Below, piece by piece: positions 10,866-21,444 of a stretch of DNA of 64,000 bases. The DNA lies in assembly GCA_963920705.1 (NCBI GenBank), contig OY987229.1, forward strand, positions 17,923,728 to 17,987,727, in the 5' to 3' direction. The notes beneath the pieces were generated by a model. That model did not search any database. It saw only the letters and a list, made by a program, of their open reading frames with translations, and was not told the DNA's origin. Positions within the stretch are counted from its first letter, which is position 1. Each line of letters opens with the position of its first letter. The stretch is from Odiellus spinosus (lineage: Eukaryota; Arthropoda; Arachnida; Opiliones; Phalangiidae). The position numbers and the translations under genes are program-made.

Positions 10866-11794
10866 ATAATTAAAAATTAAAATTTATACAAAGAATTCTT
10901 AGTGCACTATTTTCATTTTATTTAAAAGCAATAAATAAAAACAACCCGACAAGTTTCGGCTAATTGCGAGTATCGCTGCCATCATTATGAATTTTAAATA
11001 CTAAGCACTATATTACATTATAAAATAAAATTAAAATTTCTGATTTAATTTTGTAGTACTAAATCTAAATATTTACGATAATGAGAAATTTTACATGATC
11101 AAATTAGGTTTGGTTCCAGCTTCAAAAAGTGGTGAAAGTGTTATTGACAGAGTTAATATTATCCCCATTGCTGTTTATCCCGGTGTTTATTGACAAAATC
11201 TGTTTCTTGGAGATAATGGAAAGTCTAAATTCGTACTTTCCGAAGAAATGTGTTTCCGAGTCGCGTGCAGTTCGGAAAATCTACTTTTATTCCCTTTGCT
11301 ATTTAACACGGGTTTTAATTCGCCTCGGCTACAGCTATACTTTGCAAAATGCACTCGAACAAAAATAGAGAAGTACAGCTAGGCTCGAGTCTAAACTAAA
11401 AACTTTACAACCGTCCCACTTATTTACTCAAATATTCAGAACATCTGAAAAACCAGACGTAATATTGCGAATGCTTTTGTGGCTAGTCATACATGTCTCC
11501 TATCGCGCCTTAGAATTCGTTCGTTTTATCTCGGGAAATACTAGTATAAATTTCTTTTTCATTTTCTGTACAATTTTCTGTACATCGGTCTTCTGTACTA
11601 TAGCCCATTTTTTCCAGTAGGGAAAATGTTACTATTGTCCATCTTCCGTACTAGGAGAACCCCTAAACCTCGGTCTTCCGTACTAGTAGAACCGCGATTT
11701 TCAGTTCCACGATCCGCTATTGTTCCTCGAGCTCGAATGGTACGGTAAATTTTCCGTACTAGGAGAACCCCTCAACAGAAAGTTCGGCCTTTAA

Positions 11795-13374
11795 AACCGA
11801 TGTTCGATAGAAAGTAATTCTTTCAAATTCTTGCAAACTGCGGAACTGTATAGCGGCTTCATCTCGAGATCGTGGAATCCATTGCCATCATTGATTTAAG
11901 AATTTAAAAGGGGATGGGGATTTCGAGCTCCTTACCTGTCCTGGAGAGCTAGAGAAAAGGGGCAAGCTTGAAAAATCGCTTCAATCCACTCTTTAATAGG
12001 ACTTTCGAAAGAAAAAGAAGCAGAGAAAAAAAAATAAACCTGTCTCCATTCCCAATAAAAAACTCTTGGGATTTTGGAGAATTCAGAGCGTATAAAGCAA
12101 AGCTCTCCTGTACTTCTCTTCATTTTGTAACCTCACAACAGACACGAAGCTAGCTTAGCACGTGCTTAAAACTAAAACTGATTTGGCCGGAGGAAATAAG
12201 ACCTCTTACGCTGCAATTTTTGCGCGCTAGCCAACCTTACTTTCCTTGTCAGCTTCTTAGGACGCGGATAGGAGCGCACCAGTGATTACGCGAAACCAGA
12301 AAGAAGTGCAAGGCGTGGTGTATTTATCAAAAGTGTACGAGATTTCAAAATCGTATCAAATTTATTTAAACTTATTCGAATATCAGTTTACGTCATTTCA
12401 AATTCACTGACTTTTCCAGGTTTTCCCTTACCATCTTTGACCATTTCCCTGACCAAGATTCCTGTTTTTTTCCATGGCGTGCATCAGCCTCAGGGATATC
12501 TAGTTTCTTGATAGAAACTACTTGCCTTTTGGCGCCGTTTTAAAATTTCCCAACTTTTCCTTGACCTTTGAACCAATTTTCGAATTTCCCTGACTTTTCC
12601 TTGACCTTTTGAGCAGATTTCGAATTTCCCTGACTTTTCCTTGACCTTTTGAGGAAATTTCTAATTTCACAGACTTTTTCTTGGACCTTTTAAACCAATT
12701 TCCTAATTTCCCTGACTTATTTTCCCTTGCTTGTGGCAGAAATTATTCAAATGAGTCCAAGGTTCTGAAAACCTAATAGAAACGTGGTCGTACAAGTGTG
12801 GGAATATTTGCAGAACAGCTCGATGCTTGGCCAAACAAATTTTGATTGAAAACGCGCCTTTACGCTACTTGAAGTATACTACTTTTTTCTGGAATACGTT
12901 ATGTACTTTTACTTACATAAAATATATTCTACGTTCGTATTTTGTTTGTCGTTATAAAATAAAAATTCAATTTATGTAAAACGAACAGTTTTTAAAATCT
13001 CGTCGCTAAACCTTTGCTCTATAAGAAAAAGCGAAGTAGAAAATAATATATTCCCAAATGGCCCGGGGAAGGAGAAACTTTTAATATTAATACTATACGT
13101 TTTCCAGAAACTTTGTCATGCTCCTTTAACTTAGAAGATGAAATATTCTTTAAAAATATATACAGAGAAAAATTTAATATAAAGATTGTTTTTTAACCCT
13201 ATTTTTCGTGTAATTTTCCATGGGAACATATTTTTTTTCAAGTCTATTTATGTAGGTCAAATTGTTCTGTAAGTACAATACGACAATAAAATATTTTTAT
13301 ACTCAAGGTTTTAAAATGATGTTCTATATATCCACGGCACCGAAATTATATTTAACCATTAGAGGCCTTGCTTT
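11795..13374. other. Intergenic with CCCTGACTTTT-type repeat remnant
   Basis: No gene is seen. About 12,400-12,760 contains degenerate copies of TTCCCTGACTTTTCCTTGACC, the same simple unit that fills the elements at 26.9 and 38.0 kb. A GTGGCAG near 12,733 may be the remnant of one terminus. Confidence 0.5.
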
Positions 13375-13760
13375 TAAAGGGAGAGTAAAAAGCAAATTAA
13401 AGTGTTTTTTATTGAATTTGCTTCTAAAAATAAGTCTCTATGAATTGTACAAAAAACGGAAACCTTCTGATTTTGACACTCAATTAAAAGGTGAACCTCC
13501 GACTAACTTTGGTTTAATAAAATCTCCGCGACACGTGCTGCGGCACACTCTTTGAATCAGGCTTTTCCCGCTCATAATTGTCATAGATATTTTATGAAGC
13601 CAAGGGTGGGGAGTCTTTTAATTCGCCGGAGGTTCTCCTTTTAATTCAATGTCAAAATCTGAATATTTTCTGATTTTTTAATCAATTTAGAGACAACAGT
13701 TTAAAAATCAATAAAATATTACTTGATTTTCCCTTTTTCACCCTCCTTTTCAATAAATAT
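13375..13760. mobile_element. Inverted-repeat element, ~160-bp imperfect arms
   Basis: The left arm (about 13,375-13,510) and right arm (about 13,620-13,760) are imperfect complements. TTTTGACACTCAATTAAAAG with GAACCTCCG is mirrored by CGGAGGTTCTCCTTTTAATT with TGTCAAAATC. Outer blocks (GGGAGAGTAAAAAG and CTTTTTCACCCTCC) also correspond. Diverged relatives lie at 3716-3925 and 24,165-24,330. A 97-codon open frame over the left arm is not supported as a gene. Confidence 0.6.
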
Positions 13761-14039
13761 TTAGTCTGAAAGATAAATTTTACACGAAGTTTTAAAATTT
13801 CCTAGCCGCGATGTTATTATGGGTAAACATTAGGTTTGCAATGCACGCTTGACGCGTGCCTAAGGGAATGTTTATTGTATTAAGTTAGCTATTTCCGGTT
13901 TACGTCATAATCTTTAAAAAGATACGAGATGAAGATATTAATTATTTTATCTTTAAATTTAAATTCTTAACTGTTGTTATTTATAACCCGATTTTGGAGT
14001 AATATTAGTAATATTTCTAAAATAAAAACTTGCGTTGTT

Positions 14040-14110
14040 TTCTAAAGATGAACATGAATTTAAAGAGATGATGAAGACGAGTAATTAATTATTTTAATCG
14101 ATTGGGAGTG
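14040..14110 (+). repeat. GGGATAATGAAGA-family repeat fragment
   Basis: An AAAGAGATGATGAAGACGA block followed by TTTTAATCGATTGGGAGTGT resembles copies near 20,979, 23,862, 29,100 and, inverted, 35,640-35,715. It is the short form of a dispersed family whose complete element is at 20,979-21,444. Confidence 0.45.
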
Positions 14111-14286
14111 TAAGAAACGTATCTCGTCAATTTACTGCTAATTAATGTAGTTGCGATTCGAGCCGGCTAAGCCTAATTCCATTTTAATAAGGATAAAAAA
14201 CATGGATGAAATTTATATATATTAAAATTATTATTTATCATGGTTAGTATATAGTAGAAATTGTGTTTTTTTTACATAAAATATAG

Positions 14287-14338
14287 CGTGAACACACGTG
14301 GCTTCAATCGATTAAGAAATGCTAGTGTGACCGTAACT
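14287..14338 (+). mobile_element. MITE fragment (GCGTTCATACTAGG family)
   Basis: CTTCAATCGATTAAGAAATG followed by CTAGTGTGACCGTAACTT corresponds to the distal terminus of the 32.1-kb copy. Only about 50 bp survive. Confidence 0.6.
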
Positions 14339-14710
14339 TTAGAGAAACCCATTTGTAACGAATTGAATGGTACAGGGAATGGCGTTAATATTAAATACAA
14401 ACCCAGCAGAATAATTTAAACGTTCCTTTTCGGATATCCTTTAAAATTTTATAAGCACGAATTATACATAAATTAATGCGTTTATAATATAGTGCTGAAT
14501 TTGAATTTCAAAGTTTACACAAACACAAAAGTTTTGGGCGAAAAGAGTAAAGATTAAAGTCGACGAATATTATATTATGAATATGCGTAATATAAAATTT
14601 GATTCAAGTTTAGCTTCCGGCTATAACAACGGATCCCTTTTGAATTTGTTATAGTTTTCAGGATCCTTTTGTTCGGAAGCAGCGTTGCAATTGGCTGTAA
14701 CTATAAAGCC

Positions 14711-14994
14711 GCGTTCATACTAGGCCTTGTAATCGATTTAAATCGTTTCAAAGCGTTTCGCTAAAGTCGTGTGAACGGAAAACCGTCTTTTCTCGAATAA
14801 ATTTGACTCAGTTCTCGAAACTGCTTCGGGAACCAGTTTCATACGGATTCGGTTTCAAATACCCATAGATGAAGCTGCCATAAATCGATTTATAAAGATA
14901 ATGTGAGATCACGTGACGCTTAAAACGATTTGAATAAAGTTTTGATTTTACCTTTCCAATTAAAATCAATTGGGATACGCTATAGTGTGAACGT
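14711..14994 (+). mobile_element. MITE, GCGTTCATACTAGGCCTTG family (copy 4)
   Basis: Starts GCGTTCATACTAGGCCTTG and ends TATAGTGTGAACGT. Internal blocks match the 32.1-kb copy closely: TTCGCTAAAGTCGTGTGAAC, CGAAACTGCTTCGGGAACC, GATGAAGCTGCCATAAATCG and CACGTGACGCTTAAAACGAT. Non-coding. Confidence 0.8.
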
Positions 14995-14999
14995 AAAAG

Positions 15000-17900
15000 C
15001 TTAAGATAAAGGAATTTTGGCTTTGTTCTTACTCACTAAATCCAAAAGTCTGAATTTGACCATATTTTCATCTGATTCGCGATTAGTTTGTGGATCTACA
15101 TTTATCTCTTACGAGATTTAACATTGTGTAATTATCCGCCTAAGCTGTTAACTATGTTAAAACCTAGTTCGCGAACAAGATTATTCTATTACGTTTTAAC
15201 CGGAAAGATAACGCCTATATCGAAACAATGAACTGAATAAAAAAGTTTCAAGGTTAGTCGATTGTGCATGGAAATTTCGTTAGAATTGTTTACAATTTTG
15301 ATGAATATGTTTATTGGCCTGATTATTGACGGAAGTCTGTTACGAAATTTACAGGGAAAAAACAAACAATGCATACAACAACCTAGTTGTTATAAAATAA
15401 TAAATAATAATATATAAGCAAACTTCCCCTTGATCTCTATCGTTATAAACGAATCAATTTAAGTTAAAGCTTCAAACTTAAGTCACTATTATGTAAATTT
15501 CGTATTAAATTAACCTCTTTTGGCTGTAGTTTTAATAAGAACACTGAACTACGATTATTAGAACATGATTTCTGTAGGCGCGCATAACTATAACGCAATG
15601 AGATCGTAAATTCGCTTCAAAATCGTTATAAAGTGGTTTTTACTCTAATTAGGAATGATTTTAAATTAGTGTTGCTATCAGCAAAATCAGAAAATAAACT
15701 AGGGAGAAAAGGGACCAAAATTTTAAAGATAGGATTCAAATTTAGACCGATATCTCCCGAAATGAAATCTCTTCCGAAGAAACGTCTCTTATTGGCTAAA
15801 AAACACTTTCCCCGGAAATTGTAACGACAAGAGTGGTTTTGATTCGTTTTGGCACTCAGAATCAAACGCCAAAAACGGCCGCTACGCGTCGCATATCTCA
15901 ATTTTTTAAGACACGGGAAAATTGCTTAATATATTGCTATTGTTTGACGTCTGTAAACATTTATGGTGTATATATGTATTAAGAAGTTCGAAACGAGACC
16001 ATTTATCTGGGATTTGAATATATTTTTATATCAACAACAAATAGGATAATATCATCATCTTTGTTTGTTTTAAACCATTTTGAACTTAAAAGCAATATAA
16101 TATATATCAGTGAGCTTTGTATAGGTTTTTGTTATATCTTAAAATGCGTTATATGTACATGAAAACATGAACACATTTTTTGTCGTCGTGAAATAAGGGG
16201 GTTGACGTTAATCATAAAGACCAAAGAGTACCATACTCATTTACATCCTTTAAAAGGATTAAAAATTGGCATTGAAAAATTAAATTTCCAATTAAGATTT
16301 AGGTTAATTTAAAATTATAAAACAATTGCAAAATGCAAAAATTATACATATTTTTCGATAAAGGGGCAAAAGAAAACTCCACCCCTCTCAGGCTCTCCGC
16401 TAGCTTTACTTGTGAACAATTCAAAGCAGATCAGTTCCAAAACAGAACTGCTAGCCTTTCTCTCTGCTTCAGTTTGCGCTCACAAATGGTTGGCAACACT
16501 GGGGAACGGTATTTAACACCTTTAGTGAAAACTGTATTTTGTTCACGTAGTTTAGATAAGTTTTCAATAGAATGCAGATGGTTTTTAAAAATAAATTTAA
16601 GTTTAAAACAGGAGCTTACGAGCTTGTAACTTCTTTATGGTGCACTGCAATGCTTTCTTTAGGGTACACTTTGGTCTTAATGAGGGAGGGGGAGAGAGTA
16701 TAACATTAGGAACTTTGGGGAATCGAACAAGTACTTTTATACAATTCAAACGAAAATAAATTTACATTAAAACAAACGCTTTGTATCCGTTTTTACACAT
16801 TATTTTTAAACTAGTGGGCTTATTAACAAAGGGGAGAAGATTGAAGTACGGGTTAATGACCATTGTGAAGTACAAATATAACGAATTTCGTTATAAGTGT
16901 GATATCCTGGTTTTAAAATACAAATCTGTCTGTCATTAAGTGTGGAGACAGAATAGAATATTTCTACTACAAAAAAAATTTTAATTTCTTGTTTTACGCT
17001 TGATGCATTAATGGACATGTGTCATGGAGTTTAGTGCAGTGGAAGGCTAGCGAAGGACTTCACGTGAAGCGCTTCGCCAGCCTTCCACTGTACTAAACAC
17101 CGTGAAACATGCCTATCAATGGTTTGATGACGTTGAATATGGGAAAACACCTTATAGCCGATAAGTTTAAAATAAAAGGGGGGTAACTTTTCGAGGGAGC
17201 AAACTATCTTGAATTCGCTGAACACTGAAGTTCAGCTTCGACATTGTTGCACACCTGAGTTCTTGGAACTTTTAAAATATAACGAAAGAATTATTCTAGC
17301 CCTAGATTCGAATTCGTTTTATCTGTACTTCACGGCAATTGGCAATTAAACCATCTCACGATCAAAAAGTAGGCGGAGCTGTATAAATGACGCCATTAAT
17401 ATTATTTCTGATTGGCCAACGTCAGTTTTGACTATACAACTCCCATGAGCAAAATAAATCTTTTTGTAAATGGAAGATTCTATTAAATAATTTAATGAAG
17501 ATCTATATTTTAGAAATTGTTGAAACCGCACGCGCCTATGGCTTTTAGCTATCGTCATGGGGAAGAATTAACAAGCCTATTTTATTTCATATCATTTAAA
17601 TTTTTCTCTCTTCAAAACTCTGACTGTTAATTAGTCAAGATTATTTAATTATAATTGGAAGCTACTAGTTAATTCAATATTTGACATGGGAATAATCACA
17701 ACAGCTTTCGCGATTAAAACGATATTTAAATTATTTACAATTAGTTTTTTTTGTTTAATTAATGTAACCCTACCAGATTAGTTATTAATTATCGGCAATT
17801 AAAATTGAAAAGTTAAATAATTTTATGTTAAGTAACGTAAAACTACTACCCTAATTTTAACTATAATCATTAAACCCTGCTAATGAAGAAATATAAGGGG

Positions 17901-18267
17901 TTAACTACCTTTCTATTCACTTTCAATTCAAGGTAAATGATTATATATGTCTCCGTTTATAATTTTAATTAATGTAAGAAATTAACCAATAAAGAGACAG
18001 CATCAAGCATGATTAATTCCTATTAGTCGGCTTAATATCGTTAGAAATTAAGAATTTAATATTTTAGATAACAGATATAGTTCTGAATTTTATCGTTTAG
18101 TTAGTGCTACAAGTTCTCTAACCAAATGCGTAATTTTAATGATACTGGTTGTGATTTGATTTATAAAACTAAACTTAAGGAAAACATTTTCATTACCGTT
18201 AATTAAAATTTGCACGTGGGTGTTATAATAATTAAAAACATTTACTATTTAACTAGCCGAGGCTTAG
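15000..18267. other. Intergenic, no gene recognised
   Basis: AT-rich, with short random open frames. It holds one copy of the AACTACTTTTATTCCCT repeat (about 15,094-15,150) and the hairpin at 17,016-17,112. Two overlapping frames on opposite strands at 15,626-15,901 look like chance. Confidence 0.6.
17016..17112. repeat. Near-perfect 76-97-nt palindromic hairpin
   Basis: The core 17,026-17,101 is centred on CACGTG (17,061-17,066) and pairs at 36 of 41 positions per arm. Weaker pairing extends to about 17,016 and 17,112. There is effectively no loop, so a pre-miRNA is less likely than a small foldback element or a cruciform-forming palindrome. Isolated; no second copy was seen in the window. 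Confidence 0.65.
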
Positions 18268-18870
18268 CTATCTTTTCTTTTTGCTCTGTTTGGCTAACCT
18301 CCTCCTTTTCAAAATCATTTCGTACAAGGCTTCTAAACCTTCGTCCAAACCGTCTCCAATAATGGCGCAAGCTGGTTGAACGTGCCACAAATGATTAGGT
18401 CCTAACTCGTGTAAACCGAGTAATCTTTCAATTTCGCGAGGGTCTTTGGCCGTTGGCAGGTCTTGCTTATTGGCCAAGACCAGTATAGGTACACCGACAT
18501 TTTCAGGAGCCTTAGCGGTCCTTAGCAATTCCATTCTGGCCTCTTCCATCCTTTCTTCATCGACAGAGTCCAAGACAAAGACAATACCGTCGGTACATCT
18601 CGTGTAAGACCTCCACAAAGGTCGCAATTTATCTTGTCCACCAACGTCCCATATAACAAAACTCGTACCCTTGGCTTTACCCGTAGTTCCTTTGATTTTT
18701 TCGCAATTAAAACCTATCGTCGGTACCGTATTTAAGTACTGGTCGAATTTTAGACGGTACAATGCGGTTGTTTTTCCCGCAGAGTCTAAGCCTAACATGA
18801 CGACGTGTAAACTTTGGTTCGGTGGAAGGCTATCCAATAAGGACGTACCTTTACCGACTGTTGAACCCAT
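18268..18870 (-). CDS. Arl4: ARL4-type ADP-ribosylation-factor-like GTPase
   Basis: A 200-aa uninterrupted ORF encoding a small GTPase of the ARF/ARL family, closest by eye to ARL4. All G motifs are present: P-loop GLDSAGKT (27-34), switch I Thr51 in TVPTIGF, WDVGGQD (74-80) with Gln79 at the ARF catalytic-Gln position, and NKQD (134-137). G5 reads PACAIIGDG rather than the usual SA, with Ala169 kept. Gly2 fits N-myristoylation. The C-terminus (188-200, KRRRLAKQSKKKR) is the polybasic tail typical of ARL4, which targets plasma membrane and nucleus and recruits cytohesin-type ARF exchange factors. Length matches ARL4 (about 192-201 aa), and a single coding exon is common in this family. Its GC and CpG content exceed the surroundings. 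The start is the first Met, placing Gly at position 2. No neighbour suggests a functional partner. The subfamily call is from motifs only. Confidence 0.93.
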   Translation of the reverse strand: MGSTVGKGTSLLDSLPPNQSLHVVMLGLDSAGKTTALYRLKFDQYLNTVPTIGFNCEKIKGTTGKAKGTSFVIWDVGGQDKLRPLWRSYTRCTDGIVFVLDSVDEERMEEARMELLRTAKAPENVGVPILVLANKQDLPTAKDPREIERLLGLHELGPNHLWHVQPACAIIGDGLDEGLEALYEMILKRRRLAKQSKKKR

Positions 18871-20109
18871 AACTGTCGTTTTTTTTTAAATAAAAATAAT
18901 TTGACGCGTAGTTTAAAAGTGCAATTCCATTCTGGTTGTTACGATTGGTGGTTAAATATGACGTGCTAAGCGCCACGCGCGAGTTACTAACACCTGTCGA
19001 TGAATACACAACGACTGAAACGTTATACGTAATCCATAGGTTGACATTTTGTGGACACGAGGCACACACTATACTGTTTTGCTTAGCAGATGGAGAGTGC
19101 TGGATTTAATTTATGTTTTATATATATTTTATATTTAACACACTTGTACGTCGATGTACGGGAGCTTTTAGATAAAAATATACAGGTGTATTCTATCCTG
19201 GAAGGTGAATTACTGAAAAATTTGGGGGATTTTTATTAATAAAGTTTATTTTCCGCTGTTGTAGAAGTTTTATATCCTTCGTGTTTTGTTTATTTATTCG
19301 CCATTTTTGTTTTAAATGTGTAAATGAATGTAAAAAAGTAATTGGTAAGAAAACAAATTCAGTGTGCAGGGGTCACTTAGAGAATGAAGTTTGGCCATTA
19401 GAATGTTTCATACTCTCTAGAAATCTATCACAATGAGCTTGTACAGTTACATTGAAGCACAAACTTGTGTGTTAAAATAGTTACATTGAAATCTCAAACT
19501 TAAAAAAAAAAATGAGTTATATCGAAACTTCGATCTTGTGTGTTAAATAGTTATATTAACTTGTTCTTAAATATAAATAAGATAAATTTAGATACTCTCT
19601 AACAAATTTTGTTTATACCTTCTGGGTCGATCTAAAAATATGGCGAATAAATTAAACAACAACAAACCATAATGAAAGTTAATTCCATTCATTGATTTGA
19701 AAAATATCATTTTTTTTACCAAAACGTCAGTGATATCTTTTAATATTTAATTATTAGTATAATATATATATTTAAAATTTTCCGTTAGCCCATATAACAT
19801 CTAATTTTAACCCTCACATCCTTTACAGCTCTTACAACCAAACTTGAAATACATTATCATATATATCAAAACCGATTTTCCCCCAAATGTCAAAATACGA
19901 AAATCTTTATCGATAAAAAGAAATACCCAAAAAAAAAAACATTTCCATCTAACTTTATCTAACAAAACCCAACGCGTAATGCCTTCAAAAATAGATTATT
20001 TCTTAAAGAAGACGCAATATTTCCAAGATACGAGAAAATTTACATTTTCAAGTTTATGACACACGAATTTTAAGAAGCCAGCGTTTTTTTTTTGTTTTTT
20101 TTTTTATTA

Positions 20110-20500
20110 ATATTTCCTGATTCTTCCTCGACGTTTTAAGCCCAATTTTAAAATTCACCAGTTGAGCTTATAAGCCGAATTTTCAATCCCCTAATATTCA
20201 AATTTTCGCTTCTCTTCTAGACTTTTGATTTCCTGACCTTCATTAAAGCCATAATATTCAAATTCTGACTTTCTTTATAAGTACTACTGACCTTTTACGT
20301 CATAATTTTCTGATAGCCTGACCTTTTAAGTCATAATTTTCAAAAAGCCTGACCTTTTACGTCATAATTTTCAAATACTCCTGACCTTTTACGTCGTAAT
20401 TTTCAAATAGCCAGACCTTTAAATTCACAATTTTCAAATAGCCTAACCTTTTAGGTCATAATTTTCAAAAGGTCTGCCCTATTACTTCACTTTTCCCTCG
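20110..20500 (+). repeat. Degenerate ~37-bp tandem array (CCTGACCTTTTACGTCATAA unit)
   Basis: About ten imperfect copies of CCTGACCTTTTACGTCATAA plus TTTTCAAATAG follow one another. The unit is akin to the CCCTGACTTTTT units inside the 26.9- and 38.0-kb elements, but the flanking CAGGGTTGCCAC termini are not visible. Confidence 0.6.
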
Positions 20501-20978
20501 AACCTTTTAAATGTAATTATCAAATAAATTGAATTTTTAAGGCCTAATTTTTAACTTGGCTTTATCTTTACCTTTCTAACTTCCTTAGGCCATGTTCACT
20601 AATGTTTATAATTACGATGATTCTAATTTCGAAGCCTAATCGTATCTAATATATTTCTCTCGATAAAAACAAAAAAACTGTTTTATTTGAACTGAAACAC
20701 AGTCACCCTCACTTTAAAAATAACAAAATAGGACTCGGAAAAATAACCAGATAAATGGTAAAATCCCTTTCTAAACTGGGTCCCCCTAAAATTCGTGAGA
20801 ATTGCGCATGCTAAAAAGCAAAAGAAACTCAAAAGGTATTCTTCCGAAATACACCTGGTTCTTGAGTTTCTAGGCAACTTTAGCCCACGCCTAAGAGTTT
20901 TCAACCTGAATTTTCATTACGTGCAAAACTAGGCTTCTTTTTAGGTCTAATAACTAACTCCCTATACTTTGCAGGTTA

Positions 20979-21444
20979 AAGGGATAATGAAGACGAACAT
21001 GAACATGTTAATTATAATCATGAGCGTGAAAATATTCGATAAATATTATTAAATCTTACAAAAACAGGCCCTTATTAAGTGAGGGAGCTACGGTGACACA
21101 TAACCCGGGTCTCACACCTTTAGCGGACCCACAAAATCATTTTGGGGCCTATTAGACGCTCATTTTGTAATTTCCCAAAATTTTCCTTGGGTTCTTAGTC
21201 CCCAAACATATCCCCGGTACTCAGCTCAACTTAATCATTGTCTGCCCAAACGTTCCTGGTTAATTTACAGTTAAGTAACGAAGTATTTAAGCATGTAATT
21301 TAAGCCTATTTCCATTTTCAAACTAACATAAAAAGTTAAAAAATTAAGTTAGGCTTAATGTACTCAAATCAACGAAAATTTTTTGTTAAGTTTGAATGAT
21401 ATTTTTAAGCAAATTTAGGATGTTCTTTGTCTTCATTATCCCTT
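20979..21444. mobile_element. TIR element, AAGGGATAATGAAGAC termini
   Basis: Perfect 16-bp terminal inverted repeats AAGGGATAATGAAGAC lie at 20,979-20,994 and, as the complement, at 21,429-21,444. Length 466 bp, no coding capacity. No clear target-site duplication was found. Shorter relatives of the left end lie near 14.05, 23.86, 29.1, 35.7 and 63.1 kb. Confidence 0.65.

Larger units (their letters stand above)
9023..11794. mobile_element. Large diverged foldback (inverted-repeat) element
   Basis: A left arm (about 9023-10364) and a right arm (about 10,654-11,794) are inverted copies around a roughly 290-bp spacer. The right arm lacks about 355 bp present in the left near 9390-9745, and holds about 115 bp (near 10,870-10,985) absent from the left. 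Substitutions and indels are frequent, so the duplication is old. The outer ends read TTAA-AGGCCGAACTTTC and its complement, so TTAA flanks both ends. That resembles a piggyBac-type target site, but TTAA is palindromic and this may be coincidence. Subterminal TAGTACGGAA motifs are reiterated. No intact transposase is present. Confidence 0.75.

Noticed and set aside
15626-15901. Overlapping 91- and 63-codon frames on opposite strands
   Set aside because: No domain and no splice context; near-complementary open frames of this size are expected by chance.
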